From NCBI RefSeq assembly GCF_028683135.1, contig NZ_JAJUBB010000007.1, forward strand, positions 175,021 to 239,020: a stretch of DNA of 64,000 nt, given 5' to 3'. The DNA is from Enterovibrio qingdaonensis. GTDB lineage: Bacteria; Pseudomonadota; Gammaproteobacteria; Enterobacterales; Vibrionaceae. Each line of letters begins with the position of its first letter. Within the stretch, counting starts at the first letter, position 1. Under the pieces are notes generated by a model. It was not told where the DNA came from and ran no database searches. It worked only from the letters and a program-made list of their open reading frames with translations. Positions 1-8,378 of this stretch are shown here, piece after piece. The position numbers and the translations under genes were made by a program.

Positions 1-238
1 TCCTATCGAGCTTTGGAGTATTGCGCTTAAAGGTGCCGAAATTACGCTGCAACAGTCCATCAAACGCTCCATGCCACAACGTATGGCAAAAGCTCTGGAA
101 GACGATATGCAGGCGAGAGGCCCAGTTCCTCTCAGCCGCGTAGAAACCGCACGCCAAGAAATCATGGACGTTGTTCGTGGTTTGAGCGAAGCCGGTGAAA
201 TTGAGCTGATGCTGTATCAAGAAGTCACCGTGGAGTAA
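1..238 (+). CDS. fliG: Flagellar motor switch protein FliG, C-terminal end (5' truncated by window)
   Basis: The window opens inside a gene read in the frame starting at base 2 and ending with TAA at 236-238. The 78 visible residues resemble the FliG C-terminal domain: an alpha-helical stretch, then the conserved pattern 'ARGPVPLSRVE' and a final 'GEIEL' segment. FliG is a cytoplasmic rotor protein that binds FliF and the MotA stator and generates torque. Its stop lies 3 bases before the fliH ATG, as expected for a fliG-fliH-fliI-fliJ operon. The N-terminal and middle domains are outside the window. Whether it belongs to the polar or lateral flagellum cannot be settled from this fragment. Confidence 0.9.
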   Translation, partial: PIELWSIALKGAEITLQQSIKRSMPQRMAKALEDDMQARGPVPLSRVETARQEIMDVVRGLSEAGEIELMLYQEVTVE

Positions 239-241
239 GTC

Positions 242-1003
242 ATGTCGGGAAAATTCATGAAAGTGCCACCGAGTGGCTATCGGCTGCATCGGTTTCCGCC
301 GCTGGCAAAACCACTGGCTTCCGTGTCCTCTGATATCGGCTTGGACCACAATTGGCAAGACACACAAGCGGATATTCAACAGCAACTAGAAGCAGGCTTT
401 CAACAAGGGCTTGAGCAAGGCCATCAAGAAGGCTTTCGCCAAGGTGTGGAGCAGGGGAAGCAGCACGGGTTCAGTGAAGGGCAGAACGAGGGTTTTCAAA
501 AAGGACTTTCAGCGGGCGAACACGTGGGTAAACAGGCGTTTTTCGATGCGGTCACGCCCGTTAACGCGCTGTTTCAACGATTGACGGATTGGCAAACAGA
601 GCGCGAGCAGCAGCAGCGTCATATGATTTGTGAATTAGTCCAGAAGGTTGCACAGCAAGTTATTCGCGCGGAACTGACGCTCATGCCACAGCAAATTCTG
701 ACGCTGGTGGATGAGACCTTGGAATCCATACCGGGCAAGTCAGAGAAAGTGATCGTACACCTGAACCCTCAAGATCTGGAGCGTATTACCAATATTAATC
801 GCGAGTTGCCTGCCAACTGGAAACTCGTGCCGAACGCTGAATTGCCCGTGGGCGGCGTGCACCTTGTCACCGAAGATGCGGAAGCGGATGCAAGTTGTGA
901 TTCCCGCTTGCAAGCCTGCATGGACAATGTGAAACAACACCTGCTTGATGAAGTCAGCCCTGCGCCGACTGACGCCGAGATCCTTGAGGTGTTGAGTGAG
1001 TAA
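242..1003 (+). CDS. fliH: Flagellar assembly protein FliH
   Basis: This 253-residue protein has the FliH layout. A divergent N-terminus is followed by a run of GxxxG-type repeats (roughly residues 50-97, rich in Gly, Gln and Glu at 4-residue spacing), which form packed helices, and then a C-terminal domain related to V/F-type ATPase peripheral-stalk subunits. FliH binds and restrains the export ATPase FliI and delivers substrates to the type III export gate. It starts 3 bp after the fliG stop, and its end overlaps the fliI start by 8 bp, so translational coupling is likely. The repeats, family length and position all agree. Confidence 0.92.
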   Translation: MSGKFMKVPPSGYRLHRFPPLAKPLASVSSDIGLDHNWQDTQADIQQQLEAGFQQGLEQGHQEGFRQGVEQGKQHGFSEGQNEGFQKGLSAGEHVGKQAFFDAVTPVNALFQRLTDWQTEREQQQRHMICELVQKVAQQVIRAELTLMPQQILTLVDETLESIPGKSEKVIVHLNPQDLERITNINRELPANWKLVPNAELPVGGVHLVTEDAEADASCDSRLQACMDNVKQHLLDEVSPAPTDAEILEVLSE

Positions 1004-2345
1004 CGTGTTTGCTCATGAGCTGCTTTCTGAGCGAATGAGCGAGGCAATTGCTTCGCTCGATTCCGTGCCTATTGCGCGCGTCACTGGGCGTCTTATCAAA
1101 GTGAATGGTTTGATGCTGCAAGCTGTCGGTTGCCGATTCAAACTGGAACAACGTTGTTTGGTCGAAACCGCAGAAGGGGACATGATTGAAGCGCAGGTTG
1201 TGGGCTTTGAACACAATGTGGCGTTCTTGATGCCAATTCGTCGATTGGGCGGATTATTCGCAGGTGCGAAGGTTGTGCCACTTGACGGTGACAGTACCGT
1301 TGAAATCAGTGCGCAATGGTTAGGGCGCGTGTTAAACGGCCAAGGCGATGCGATTGACGATGGGCCAGCCATTAAAGGCGGCGATCGTGTTTCGTTAGAA
1401 CCTAAGCCCATTAACCCATTGAAGCGACGCTCGGTAGATACGCCATTGGATGTCGGTGTTCGTGCGATTAACGGCCTGCTAACCATTGGCAAAGGGCAGC
1501 GTATAGGCTTGATGGCAGGCAGTGGTGTCGGTAAAAGTGTGCTGATGGGGATGATCACCCAAAACACGGAAGCGGATGTGATTGTCGTTGGCCTTATTGG
1601 CGAGCGGGGACGTGAAGTCCGCGAATTTGTCGAACGCAACCTGACGCCGGAAGCGCGCAAAAAAGCCATTGTTATCGCAGCACCTGCCGATGAATCCCCA
1701 TTAATGCGATTGCGTGCAACACTGTTGTGTCACCGTGTCGCGGAGTATTTTCGCGATCAGGGCAAAGACGTTCTGATGCTCATGGACTCGTTAACACGCT
1801 ATGCCATGGCGCAACGAGAAATTGCCTTGTCATTGGGCGAGCCGCCAGCGTCTCGGGGTTATCCGCCTTCGGTATTTAGCTTGTTACCTCAGCTTCTGGA
1901 AAGGGCGGGTAACGGTGAAAACCCAGAAGGCAGTTTGACCGCAATTTACACCGTATTAGCCGAAGGCGACGATCAACAAGATCCGGTGGTGGATTCAGCC
2001 CGCGCGATATTGGACGGACACGTTGTCTTATCTCGTCAGTTAGCCGAGCAAGGGCATTATCCTGCCATTGATATCAACGCTTCAATCAGTCGCTGTATGG
2101 CTGCGTGCACACAAGGCTCGCATTCCACCATCGCGAATCAGTTTCGTGCGATGGTGTCTAACTATCTGCAAGTGAAAGAGCTTCTGCCCTTGGGCGGGTA
2201 TCAACCGGGGCAAGACCCAGAATTGGACAGAGCGGTGTCTTTGTATCCGCAGTTGAAAAACTACCTAGTGCAAGGTGTCGATGAACGGTCGGACTACGTA
2301 AATAGCCTCACGGCACTGGCGCAGCTTTTTCAATCGCCAATGTAA
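996..2345 (+). CDS. fliI: Flagellum-specific ATP synthase/export ATPase FliI
   Basis: This 449-residue ATPase energises flagellar type III export at the inner face of the membrane. It has an F1-beta-like fold: an N-terminal barrel (about 1-95), then a catalytic domain with Walker A 'AGSGVGKS' at residues 174-181, a 'LIGERGREVREF' segment, and the Walker B region 'VLMLMDSLTRYAMAQREI'. Length is typical for the family. The start is GTG at 996, inside the end of fliH. It is supported by GAGG at 986-989 with 6 bp spacing, and no better ATG is available. It lies between fliH and fliJ in the usual order. Confidence 0.95.
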   Translation: MSNVFAHELLSERMSEAIASLDSVPIARVTGRLIKVNGLMLQAVGCRFKLEQRCLVETAEGDMIEAQVVGFEHNVAFLMPIRRLGGLFAGAKVVPLDGDSTVEISAQWLGRVLNGQGDAIDDGPAIKGGDRVSLEPKPINPLKRRSVDTPLDVGVRAINGLLTIGKGQRIGLMAGSGVGKSVLMGMITQNTEADVIVVGLIGERGREVREFVERNLTPEARKKAIVIAAPADESPLMRLRATLLCHRVAEYFRDQGKDVLMLMDSLTRYAMAQREIALSLGEPPASRGYPPSVFSLLPQLLERAGNGENPEGSLTAIYTVLAEGDDQQDPVVDSARAILDGHVVLSRQLAEQGHYPAIDINASISRCMAACTQGSHSTIANQFRAMVSNYLQVKELLPLGGYQPGQDPELDRAVSLYPQLKNYLVQGVDERSDYVNSLTALAQLFQSPM

Positions 2346-2354
2346 GGATTGAGC

Positions 2355-2792
2355 ATGGATGCAAAAATCAAAGCCTGTGGAAAGCTTCAGCGTGTGGAAC
2401 AAAAACGCAGGGACTCGGTTGGCGTAAAGCTCGAAAGCATGCGTCAGCAGCATGCCTATATTCAATTGAAGCTGGGGCAATTGGGCGAACTGAAGAATCA
2501 AGCGTCCAGTGCGGCGACCAGCGCGCCAACGCTCAACAGTGCGTCGTTAATGAACCTGACCCACGTCGATTTGATGCTGCAAAAAATGCTTAACCATTGC
2601 GAACAAGAGCAAGCCGTTCTTCAGGCGCAATGTAATTCAGTTAAGAAAGAGCTAGAGCATCGTCACTCACGCGTTCTCGGGTTAGAAAAAGCCATGGAGC
2701 GTTGGACGCAACGCAAAAATTACGAAAAAGCAAAGCGAGAGCAGCGATTACTCGAAGAGTTAATCAATGCGAGAGTAAAGCGGCGGCGGTAG
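2355..2792 (+). CDS. fliJ: Flagellar export chaperone FliJ
   Basis: This highly charged protein of about 145 residues is predicted to be almost wholly coiled-coil, with long Lys/Glu/Gln helices and the C-terminal pattern 'WTQRKNYEKAKREQ'. FliJ binds FliI and FlhA like the gamma stalk of an F-type ATPase and recycles export chaperones. ATG 2355 is preferred over the in-frame TTG at 2349 because AAGGA at 2344-2348 sits 6 bp before the ATG. The gene follows fliI by 9 bp and is the last of the operon, since a strong hairpin lies downstream. Low sequence conservation is normal for FliJ, so the call rests on position, size and coiled-coil character. Confidence 0.85.
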   Translation: MDAKIKACGKLQRVEQKRRDSVGVKLESMRQQHAYIQLKLGQLGELKNQASSAATSAPTLNSASLMNLTHVDLMLQKMLNHCEQEQAVLQAQCNSVKKELEHRHSRVLGLEKAMERWTQRKNYEKAKREQRLLEELINARVKRRR

Positions 2793-2833
2793 GCGAGTGT
2801 TGGTGCTTTTTATTCAACACCACAGAAACTAAA

Positions 2834-2866
2834 AAGGCGTTAGCAACGCGAATTTGCTAACGCCTT
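2834..2866. terminator. Hairpin terminator at end of fli operon
   Basis: A perfect 13-bp inverted repeat (AAGGCGTTAGCAA at 2834-2846 and its complement at 2854-2866) has a 7-base loop. A-rich sequence before it and a short T/A run after it would let it act on both converging transcripts, the fli operon and the leftward gene at 2916-3290. No further flagellar gene (fliK, fliL, fliM) follows fliJ, which the terminator confirms. Confidence 0.8.
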
Positions 2867-2915
2867 AAATAGAGCCGAGCGTGTCTACGTTTGGTAGTTC
2901 TAAGCGGTATGGTGC

Positions 2916-3290
2916 TTAATCAATATCGCAATCAGTACAGCTTTGCAGTGTTACTTCATGCTCAAAAACAGCAACGGCACTGCCATCAGCCAATAGCTCT
3001 GCAATTTCTTCTGCCACTTCTTTCTCATCTTCCGCTTTCACTTGAACCGCTAGGTCTTCTTCTGAGTAACCGTAGAAGTTCAGCAACAAGTAATCACGCG
3101 CTTCGTCTTTCGTGCACGTCACGTTCACCAAAATATCGGATTCAGCGTTGCCTTGCGCGATGATCGCCGCCATTTGCGCCGCGACATCATCTTTCATCGC
3201 AGCAGTTAACCAACCAAGATCCGTGCTTACTGTGGTGTTTTTGCAGCTAAAACAAGGAACTTGGTGAAAGTAATATTGAAAATCAGACAT
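2916..3290 (-). CDS. Uncharacterised acidic protein with paired cysteines
   Basis: I do not recognise this 124-residue protein. It begins 'MSDFQYYFHQVPCFSCKN', giving a CxxC pair at residues 14-17, and ends with 'SCTDCDID', giving a second CxxC pair. The middle is acidic and helical, with Glu/Ala-rich stretches. Paired cysteines at both ends suggest a metal site or disulfides, but this is inference only. It has no signal peptide or membrane segment. It is transcribed leftward, convergent with the fli operon and facing the terminator at 2834-2866. The upstream 125 bp up to the next gene could hold its promoter. The frame is much more protein-like than the opposite-strand frame over the same bases. 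Confidence 0.75.
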   Translation of the reverse strand: MSDFQYYFHQVPCFSCKNTTVSTDLGWLTAAMKDDVAAQMAAIIAQGNAESDILVNVTCTKDEARDYLLLNFYGYSEEDLAVQVKAEDEKEVAEEIAELLADGSAVAVFEHEVTLQSCTDCDID

Positions 3291-3416
3291 AGGTAAATCT
3301 TTCTTCAGGGATTTTGTAGCGAGATTATGCGCGTTTTCTAGAAAAATACTATCTCGATAGGTGCTGGAGGATGGGGTCTGTGGATGATTGTGCAGAGCGA
3401 GGAATGCTCTAAGGCA

Positions 3417-3983
3417 CTATCTCAAATCGCATGCATTGTCATGGCCTCCTACTGAGAAAGCCATGCCATTTGCAACGTTGTTACCTTTCAGGTAGTGCAT
3501 CGTGCGTGCTTTGGTATTGTAAGTAAGCGCTTTAAGCGTGCGTGTCACTTTCGAAAAACCTGAACCCAGTGTTTCCATCAAACACCGTTTAGAACTAATA
3601 CTATCGCTCGAAAGCTGTCGCATCGCCGCTTTACTTTCCTCTTCACTCAGAGAATCCCAATCAACTTTCATTTCGTTTTGAAGTGATTTCGCGTGCTGTG
3701 TTAGTGCTTGTTTCACCGTTTCATCAACATCCGTACCAGAAATGATCAAGTCGATATCATCACGTACCCCATTCCCATCACCATCAGTGCCCTCTAAGCT
3801 TTCCGTTCTATCCAGTTGAGGCGCATGATTTGAATAAGAGACTTCCAACGATTGTTTGACGCTTTCTGCCAAGGTCACGGTTTCTGTCGGAGCTGAGGTA
3901 CGTGGGTCGTTGGTGACGGGGTTGTCGCTGTCACATCCTGATAGGATCAAAAGCAGCAAGGGGTATAATGAAATCCGTTTCAT
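3417..3983 (-). CDS. Lipoprotein with Asp-rich calcium-loop-like motif
   Basis: The 188-residue product starts with a short hydrophobic signal and a lipobox ('LILSGC', Cys about residue 16), so it is likely an outer- or inner-membrane lipoprotein. After a Thr/Pro/Asp linker comes 'DGDGNGVRDDID' (about 69-80), an Asp-rich loop of the kind that binds calcium in thrombospondin type-3-like and EF-hand-like repeats. The rest is helical with two widely separated cysteines. Similar proteins with this 'DGDGNGVRDDID' signature occur in vibrios, but no function is established to my knowledge. It appears monocistronic and reads leftward. Confidence 0.75.
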   Translation of the reverse strand: MKRISLYPLLLLILSGCDSDNPVTNDPRTSAPTETVTLAESVKQSLEVSYSNHAPQLDRTESLEGTDGDGNGVRDDIDLIISGTDVDETVKQALTQHAKSLQNEMKVDWDSLSEEESKAAMRQLSSDSISSKRCLMETLGSGFSKVTRTLKALTYNTKARTMHYLKGNNVANGMAFSVGGHDNACDLR

Positions 3984-4276
3984 TTGAAAATCTATTTAGC
4001 GAGCCAAAGAATTAACACCTGAACAGCGTCTATTTCTCGTTTCCTTCGTGTTCAGGTATATAGCTAATGTAAATTTTTTTATGGTGGCTTTGGCTTATTA
4101 GTGATATTCGGTTGTTAGGAAAACCAGACGCCATGTGCACTCAATAGGGCGAGGGTCAGCCTAGGTCTAGCTGACTCGATTATGGACATCTCTCAGATAG
4201 AGTATTCGAGGCACCGGAGCTGCGTAAGCTTCATGGTAAACCTGCTGACAGGCCTGATTAACTATTCATTCCAATT
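3984..4276. other. Intergenic stretch without a convincing gene
   Basis: This AT-rich region lies upstream of the lipoprotein gene at 3417-3983 and downstream of the beta-helix gene. An open frame on the plus strand (4182-4430) runs into the beta-helix gene antisense, has no Shine-Dalgarno and an unremarkable translation, so it is not called. The region probably contains the leftward lipoprotein promoter, but no clear -35/-10 pair could be fixed. Confidence 0.4.
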
Positions 4277-4307
4277 CAAAAAGCCGAATATCAATAATAC
4301 TCGGCTT
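4277..4307 (-). terminator. Terminator downstream of beta-helix protein gene
   Basis: A near-perfect inverted repeat (AAGCCGAATAT at 4281-4291 against ATACTCGGCTT at 4297-4307, 10 of 11 pairs) lies about 30 bp beyond the stop at 4338. Read on the minus strand, the stem is followed by a run of five T residues (A residues at 4278-4282 on the plus strand), the form of an intrinsic terminator. Confidence 0.7.
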
Positions 4308-4337
4308 GAGAAGGGGGGCGGTTATTCAGATTCGAGT

Positions 4338-6104
4338 TTAGTTAAAAATATCTGCAGGATCTGGCAACTCTACCGCGCCGATATCTACCTCGATACCCAC
4401 AATACGAGGATGTCCACGCTGGTCTGTTAACGGATTATTGGCAGCACCTCCAACACCATGATCAACTAACGGGCTACCTGGTATTGGCATATGAGTGGGA
4501 ATGGGGCCACTTCCATTGTAATTCAGCGGGGCTAACTGAGAAGGGCCAACCAGCGTTGCATTGCACGTTCCATCGTCAATATGTACACCGCCGTTGAGCG
4601 TGACATTACTCGTGCCATCCAAATCGCAATGACCTCCTGCTAAGACCGTATTTCTCAATACACTACCCGTAGAATTAAACGAAAATAGCGAGCCGCCATC
4701 ATTCTCCGCAAAGGTACTGTTGTCTATTTTTACCGCAGAGCTGTTATTGGCATAAAACGCTCCGCCACCAATGCCAGAATGATTTCCCGAGAGCGTGCTA
4801 TTGCTCAATTCAACAATGCTCATGTCAGATTTGACTGCGCCACCATGAATATTTGCACTGTTGGCAGAGAGTGTTGTGTCAATGGCTACGATGTGAGCAT
4901 TGTATTTGGCAACGATTGCACCACCGACATTGGCGCTATTTTCTGAAAAGAAACTTCTGGTTAGATTGACGATATTTGGGAATGCTGGATGGCCCCAGGC
5001 ACTCATCACGCCCCCACTTGATGCGTGGTTGCCTGAGGCCATGATCGAGTTCAGATTCACCGTACCTGAATAAAAGAAAAAGGCGCCACCTTCAACACCA
5101 GCTTGGTTGTTTGAAAAGGCGCTGTTTATCGCATCGAAAGTGACATTACCTTCGGTGTAAACCGCCGCAGCATAAACCCAGGCATGGTTATTCGAAAATT
5201 CACTTCGAGCCACATTGAGTGATGAAAATTGAGATGAGCCCGCTTGAATGCGAATAGCACCTCCGGTGTGAGCAACATTACCTTCAAACACACTGTCGAT
5301 CACTTTGGCTTCGACACCAGGGCCAGCAAAAATTGCACCGCCATAACCGACTGTGGTGTTGTTTGAAAAATGGCTGTTTCGAATGTTGATTGCGGTAGGT
5401 GATGACCAGCCAAAGGCGGCAATTGCACCACCAAAAGCAGTACTTACTGTGGATGCACTGTTGCCTGAAAAGGTACAGTCAGCAATCTCTATCTGAGCAC
5501 CTTGATGGGCATAGATAGCGCCGCCATAGTTGGCTGCATTGTTTGAAATGAGGCAGCTTGACAGGTGGACGATGGAAGAGGATTCAGCATAAACGGCTCC
5601 TCCACTTCCCTGGGCAATATTGTTGAGGAGTTTACTATCAGTGGCGGTGACAACGGCCCCGGATAGGGCGGCAATGGCCCCTCCGCTTGCCCCGAAGATA
5701 CTGGAAGTTGTGCCATACCCCTGTACCAACTCCAGATTTGACAGATTCAGTCTGACCCCATCTACAACAAAAATCGAATAGGCATCATCTCCACTGACAG
5801 TGAGCGTATTACCACCTGTGGGACCAGTGATGGTTAGGTCATCTGTTATCAGTGGTAAATCTGCGCTTAACAGTATTGTGCTGTTAGATAAATTACTGGC
5901 AAAGAGAATTTCGTCGCCTCCAATGGTCCCAGCGGTGCAGCCGCCAGAAGTGCCGCCAGTGTTCGCTGCGATAATAGCATCTGCCAAGCTGCATAAAGTA
6001 CTGCCGCTGCCTCCATTCGTTGAATTAACAACAATGATGGCAGCCTGAACGTTTAAAGACATTATTGCCGTGAAAATTAAGATTACCTTCAAAAGTGTGT
6101 GCAT
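4338..6104 (-). CDS. Secreted right-handed parallel beta-helix protein (choice-of-anchor Q type)
   Basis: This 588-residue protein has a signal peptide (residues 1-21, ending 'NVQAA') and then 'CSLADAIIAAN', a segment found at the N-terminus of many bacterial polymorphic-outer-membrane-protein-like beta-helices. The body is a long series of degenerate repeats around 'GGAIYA', 'NNxA...GGA' and 'SxFSxN', which form parallel beta-helix coils with inward Asn/Ser ladders. The C-terminal 'DQRGHPRIVG...VDIGAVE' matches the choice-of-anchor Q domain. It is probably exported to the cell surface or outside as an adhesin or matrix protein. No catalytic motif was recognised. It is preceded by a long non-coding region and followed by its own terminator, so it is probably a single-gene unit. 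Confidence 0.8.
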   Translation of the reverse strand: MHTLLKVILIFTAIMSLNVQAAIIVVNSTNGGSGSTLCSLADAIIAANTGGTSGGCTAGTIGGDEILFASNLSNSTILLSADLPLITDDLTITGPTGGNTLTVSGDDAYSIFVVDGVRLNLSNLELVQGYGTTSSIFGASGGAIAALSGAVVTATDSKLLNNIAQGSGGAVYAESSSIVHLSSCLISNNAANYGGAIYAHQGAQIEIADCTFSGNSASTVSTAFGGAIAAFGWSSPTAINIRNSHFSNNTTVGYGGAIFAGPGVEAKVIDSVFEGNVAHTGGAIRIQAGSSQFSSLNVARSEFSNNHAWVYAAAVYTEGNVTFDAINSAFSNNQAGVEGGAFFFYSGTVNLNSIMASGNHASSGGVMSAWGHPAFPNIVNLTRSFFSENSANVGGAIVAKYNAHIVAIDTTLSANSANIHGGAVKSDMSIVELSNSTLSGNHSGIGGGAFYANNSSAVKIDNSTFAENDGGSLFSFNSTGSVLRNTVLAGGHCDLDGTSNVTLNGGVHIDDGTCNATLVGPSQLAPLNYNGSGPIPTHMPIPGSPLVDHGVGGAANNPLTDQRGHPRIVGIEVDIGAVELPDPADIFN

Positions 6105-6487
6105 AACTTCATCTCCAGTGGTTATGAAATAAGGAAGCTAACTTTCGGTTACCCAGTGATTAGAAGTCGTAATTAACCATGATGTTTGCGTTGTGGTTTT
6201 CAGGCTATTAATCAGTCTGGTGAATACTATTAAACCAAAGGAAGTCGCTCACAGGAGGGCAGACTGATGATCAATTGTGGCGATAAAAGGGCAATGATGT
6301 ATGAAGGCATGGGTTTATAGCATCACGCTAAACCATTTTTGGGCGGTTTTGAGATGCTGGCGCAGATTTGGACATTTCCGTTTTACGATTTCTGGTAAAT
6401 GTCGGGCTTTCGGATAATTATTTCTAGGGCAAAAGAGAAAAACATGACTCCAGAATTTTCCTTATCTCATACCAATAGTTAGACATA
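6105..6487. other. Intergenic region, 383 bp, no gene recognised
   Basis: It lies between the start of the beta-helix gene and the end of the HerA fragment, both leftward. It should contain the beta-helix promoter. No open frame with protein-like character, tRNA, or strong inverted repeat was seen. Confidence 0.4.
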
Positions 6488-7167
6488 TTACCAGTACAAC
6501 TGATAACTTGGGCTATCAGACAATGGTGGATGCTCAGGTTTATGCACCTGAATTGTCAAAGGAATCGGGAAATCGACCCCAACAACAGCAAGTTCCCCTT
6601 GTTTTAGATTAGGCAAAAACTCGATCATCGACTTATCCACTTCTCCGCACGCTCGTTCTACAAGTTCACGGTCATTACTGTTAGTTAAGCGATGGACAAG
6701 TAAAGTACCCATTTGGCTTATCACACCTTCGGTAATATCCCTAGGTCGTTGAGTAGTAAGGCAAATATTCAGGCCATACTTACGCCCTTCTTTCGCAATG
6801 ATTTCAAAAGCATCAAGACGAGTTGCATACTCTTCAAATCCTACCTTCTTACCAAGAAAGTTATGGGCTTCATCGACTACAGCAAGTAAAGGTCGTTTAA
6901 TAAATCGTTCACTTCTCGCATAAGAAAGTAACTTACGTCCAATCACATTAGCTAGTATCTCCCTTGCATTAAACTCGTAACTAGTAGCACTTAAACACAA
7001 ACGGAGGACACGACTTCGTGAAGTGAGAAATTCATCTAAAACTTCCCCAAGTGAGTCTCCTTGAGATTCTTCAAACACTACTTCGAACGATGGTGACTTG
7101 AGCACAGACTGAATTCTTGTAAAAAGAGAAGAACAATAGCCTAAATCGTTTGTTGGATTCCCCCAAG
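6488..7167 (-). pseudogene. HerA/DUF87-type ATPase, N-terminus lost at the IS boundary
   Basis: The 226 or so native residues match the C-terminal half of a HerA-like hexameric DNA translocase ATPase. 'LLAVVDEAHNFLG' is the Walker B strand with catalytic Glu, 'ICLTTQRPRDI' is the following sensor strand, then 'GTLLVHRLTNSNDRELV' and 'FLPNLKQGELAVVG'. The Walker A half is absent. The frame runs into the left end of the IS3-family element at 7168, where a false start within the IS supplies a few extra residues. Nothing on the far side of the element encodes the missing part. HerA-family ATPases work in DNA end processing and in several phage-defence operons (for example with NurA or SIR2), but no partner is visible here. 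It is almost certainly non-functional as an ATPase. Confidence 0.8.
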
Positions 7168-7183
7168 TGAATAGCCACCGACT
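7168..7183 (+). repeat. Left terminal inverted repeat of the IS
   Basis: Sixteen bases, perfect complement of 8378-8393. It defines the left boundary of the element. Confidence 0.9.
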
Positions 7184-7230
7184 TGATAGACACACTTGAG
7201 TTAGACAGAATAACTAACAGAGAGGTGTTT

Positions 7231-7506
7231 ATGAGCGGTAAGAGATTTCCAGAAGAATTCAAAATTGAAGCGGTAAAGCAGGTCACCGAAAAAGGTCACA
7301 GTGTTGCTGATGTTGCCAGTCGTTTAGGAACAACAACACACAGCCTTTATGCGTGGATAAAACGCTATGGCCCTGATGCCCATCATCAAGCTAAGTCGGA
7401 TGAAAGCGACGAGATCCGTCGCCTCAAAAAAGAGCTAAAACGCGTCACAGAAGAACGCGACATATTAAAAAAAGCCGCGGTGTACTTCGCAAGCCAGTCC
7501 GACTGA
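7231..7506 (+). CDS. IS3-family transposase OrfA
   Basis: The 91-residue product starts 'MSGKRFPEEFKIEAVKQV' and contains a helix-turn-helix ('SVADVASRLGTTTHSLYAWIKRYG') that recognises the terminal repeats, followed by a leucine-zipper-like coiled coil ('EIRRLKKELKRVTEERDILKKA') for multimerisation. The start at 7231 is chosen because AGAGAGG lies just upstream at about 7220-7226. The in-frame extension from 7183 would begin inside the terminal repeat. OrfA alone represses or binds ends, and fusion with OrfB by frameshifting gives the active transposase. Confidence 0.92.
   Translation: MSGKRFPEEFKIEAVKQVTEKGHSVADVASRLGTTTHSLYAWIKRYGPDAHHQAKSDESDEIRRLKKELKRVTEERDILKKAAVYFASQSD
7467..7474 (+). 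other. Programmed -1 frameshift site (A7G) between orfA and orfB
   Basis: Seven A residues followed by G lie near the end of orfA, where the codons are TTA AAA AAA GCC. orfB is in the -1 frame relative to orfA and stays open from this site, so slippage here would produce the OrfAB fusion typical of IS3-family elements. The fused segment would read through 'RLRYAFIRAHQ' into OrfB. Confidence 0.75.
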
Positions 7507-7550
7507 GGTACGCCTTTATCCGCGCTCACCAAGCGATTTGGCCTATCAGA

Positions 7551-8378
7551 TTGATGTGTCACGTCCTCGGCATTCATCCCAGTGGTTATTACGCCTGGGT
7601 TCAAAACCCTGATTGCCAACAGGAGCAGCGGCGGAAATATCTCCTCGGACGTATTAAACAGTTCTGGCTTGAGTCTGGTGGTGTCTATGGCTACCGGAAA
7701 ATTTACAGTGACTTGCGAGATGACGGAGAGTCCTGCGGAATTAATCTCGTTCATCGTTTGATGAAACGGGAGGGTTTGCAGTCTCAACGAGGATATAGAA
7801 AGCCTCGTCCTCGAGGAGGTACTGAAAATATTGTCGCTGCCAACAAGTTGGCACGGGAGTTTAATCCTACGGCACCGAATCAATCGTGGGTAACAGACAT
7901 TACTTACATCAAAACACATGAAGGCTGGTTGTATCTGGCTGTGGTCATCGATTTGTTCTCAAGACGCGTGATTGGGTGGTCGATGAAGAGTCGGATAACC
8001 AAAGAGTTGGTGTTAGATGCGTTGCTGATGGCGATTTGGCGTCGTTCCCCGAAAGAGAAAGTACTTGTACATTCTGATCAGGGCAGTCAGTACACCAGTC
8101 ATGATTGGGATAAATTCCTGACTCAGCATGGCTTGGAGTCAAGTATGAGCCGCAGAGGCAACTGTCATGACAATGCTGTTGCTGAAAGCTTCTTTCAGTT
8201 ATTGAAACGAGAACGTATCAAGCGAAAAATCTACTCAACGAGAGAAGAAGCACGTATGGATATCTTTGAATATATTGAGATGTTCTACAACGTAATACGT
8301 CGGCACGGTTCCAACGATCAAATGTCACCTGTAGAGTATGAAAAGCAGTACGAAGAAGGGCTCAAAAGTGTCTACTGA
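7551..8378 (+). CDS. IS3-family transposase OrfB (DDE integrase core)
   Basis: The 275-residue frame from the first ATG holds an HTH_21-like N-terminal part ('GVYGYRKIYSDL', 'NLVHRLMKREGL') and an rve integrase core. The core has the catalytic triad: Asp in 'WVTDITYI', Asp in 'VHSDQGSQYTS' and Glu in 'CHDNAVAESFFQLLKRE'. It catalyses DNA cleavage and strand transfer for the element. The true N-terminus is probably made by frameshifting from orfA, since the frame is open upstream to the A7G site. Its stop codon lies at the edge of the right terminal repeat. Confidence 0.93.
   Translation: MMCHVLGIHPSGYYAWVQNPDCQQEQRRKYLLGRIKQFWLESGGVYGYRKIYSDLRDDGESCGINLVHRLMKREGLQSQRGYRKPRPRGGTENIVAANKLAREFNPTAPNQSWVTDITYIKTHEGWLYLAVVIDLFSRRVIGWSMKSRITKELVLDALLMAIWRRSPKEKVLVHSDQGSQYTSHDWDKFLTQHGLESSMSRRGNCHDNAVAESFFQLLKRERIKRKIYSTREEARMDIFEYIEMFYNVIRRHGSNDQMSPVEYEKQYEEGLKSVY

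Noticed and set aside
1013..1669. 218-codon minus-strand frame across fliI
   Set aside because: Antisense shadow rich in Ser, Pro and Thr. FliI is unambiguous on the plus strand.
2891..3163. Plus-strand open frame opposite the gene at 2916-3290
   Set aside because: Leu/Ser/Arg-rich antisense translation typical of a shadow. The minus-strand frame is more protein-like and faces a terminator.
4182..4430. Open frame of 82 codons on the plus strand
   Set aside because: No Shine-Dalgarno, unremarkable translation, and its end overlaps the real beta-helix gene on the other strand and its terminator.
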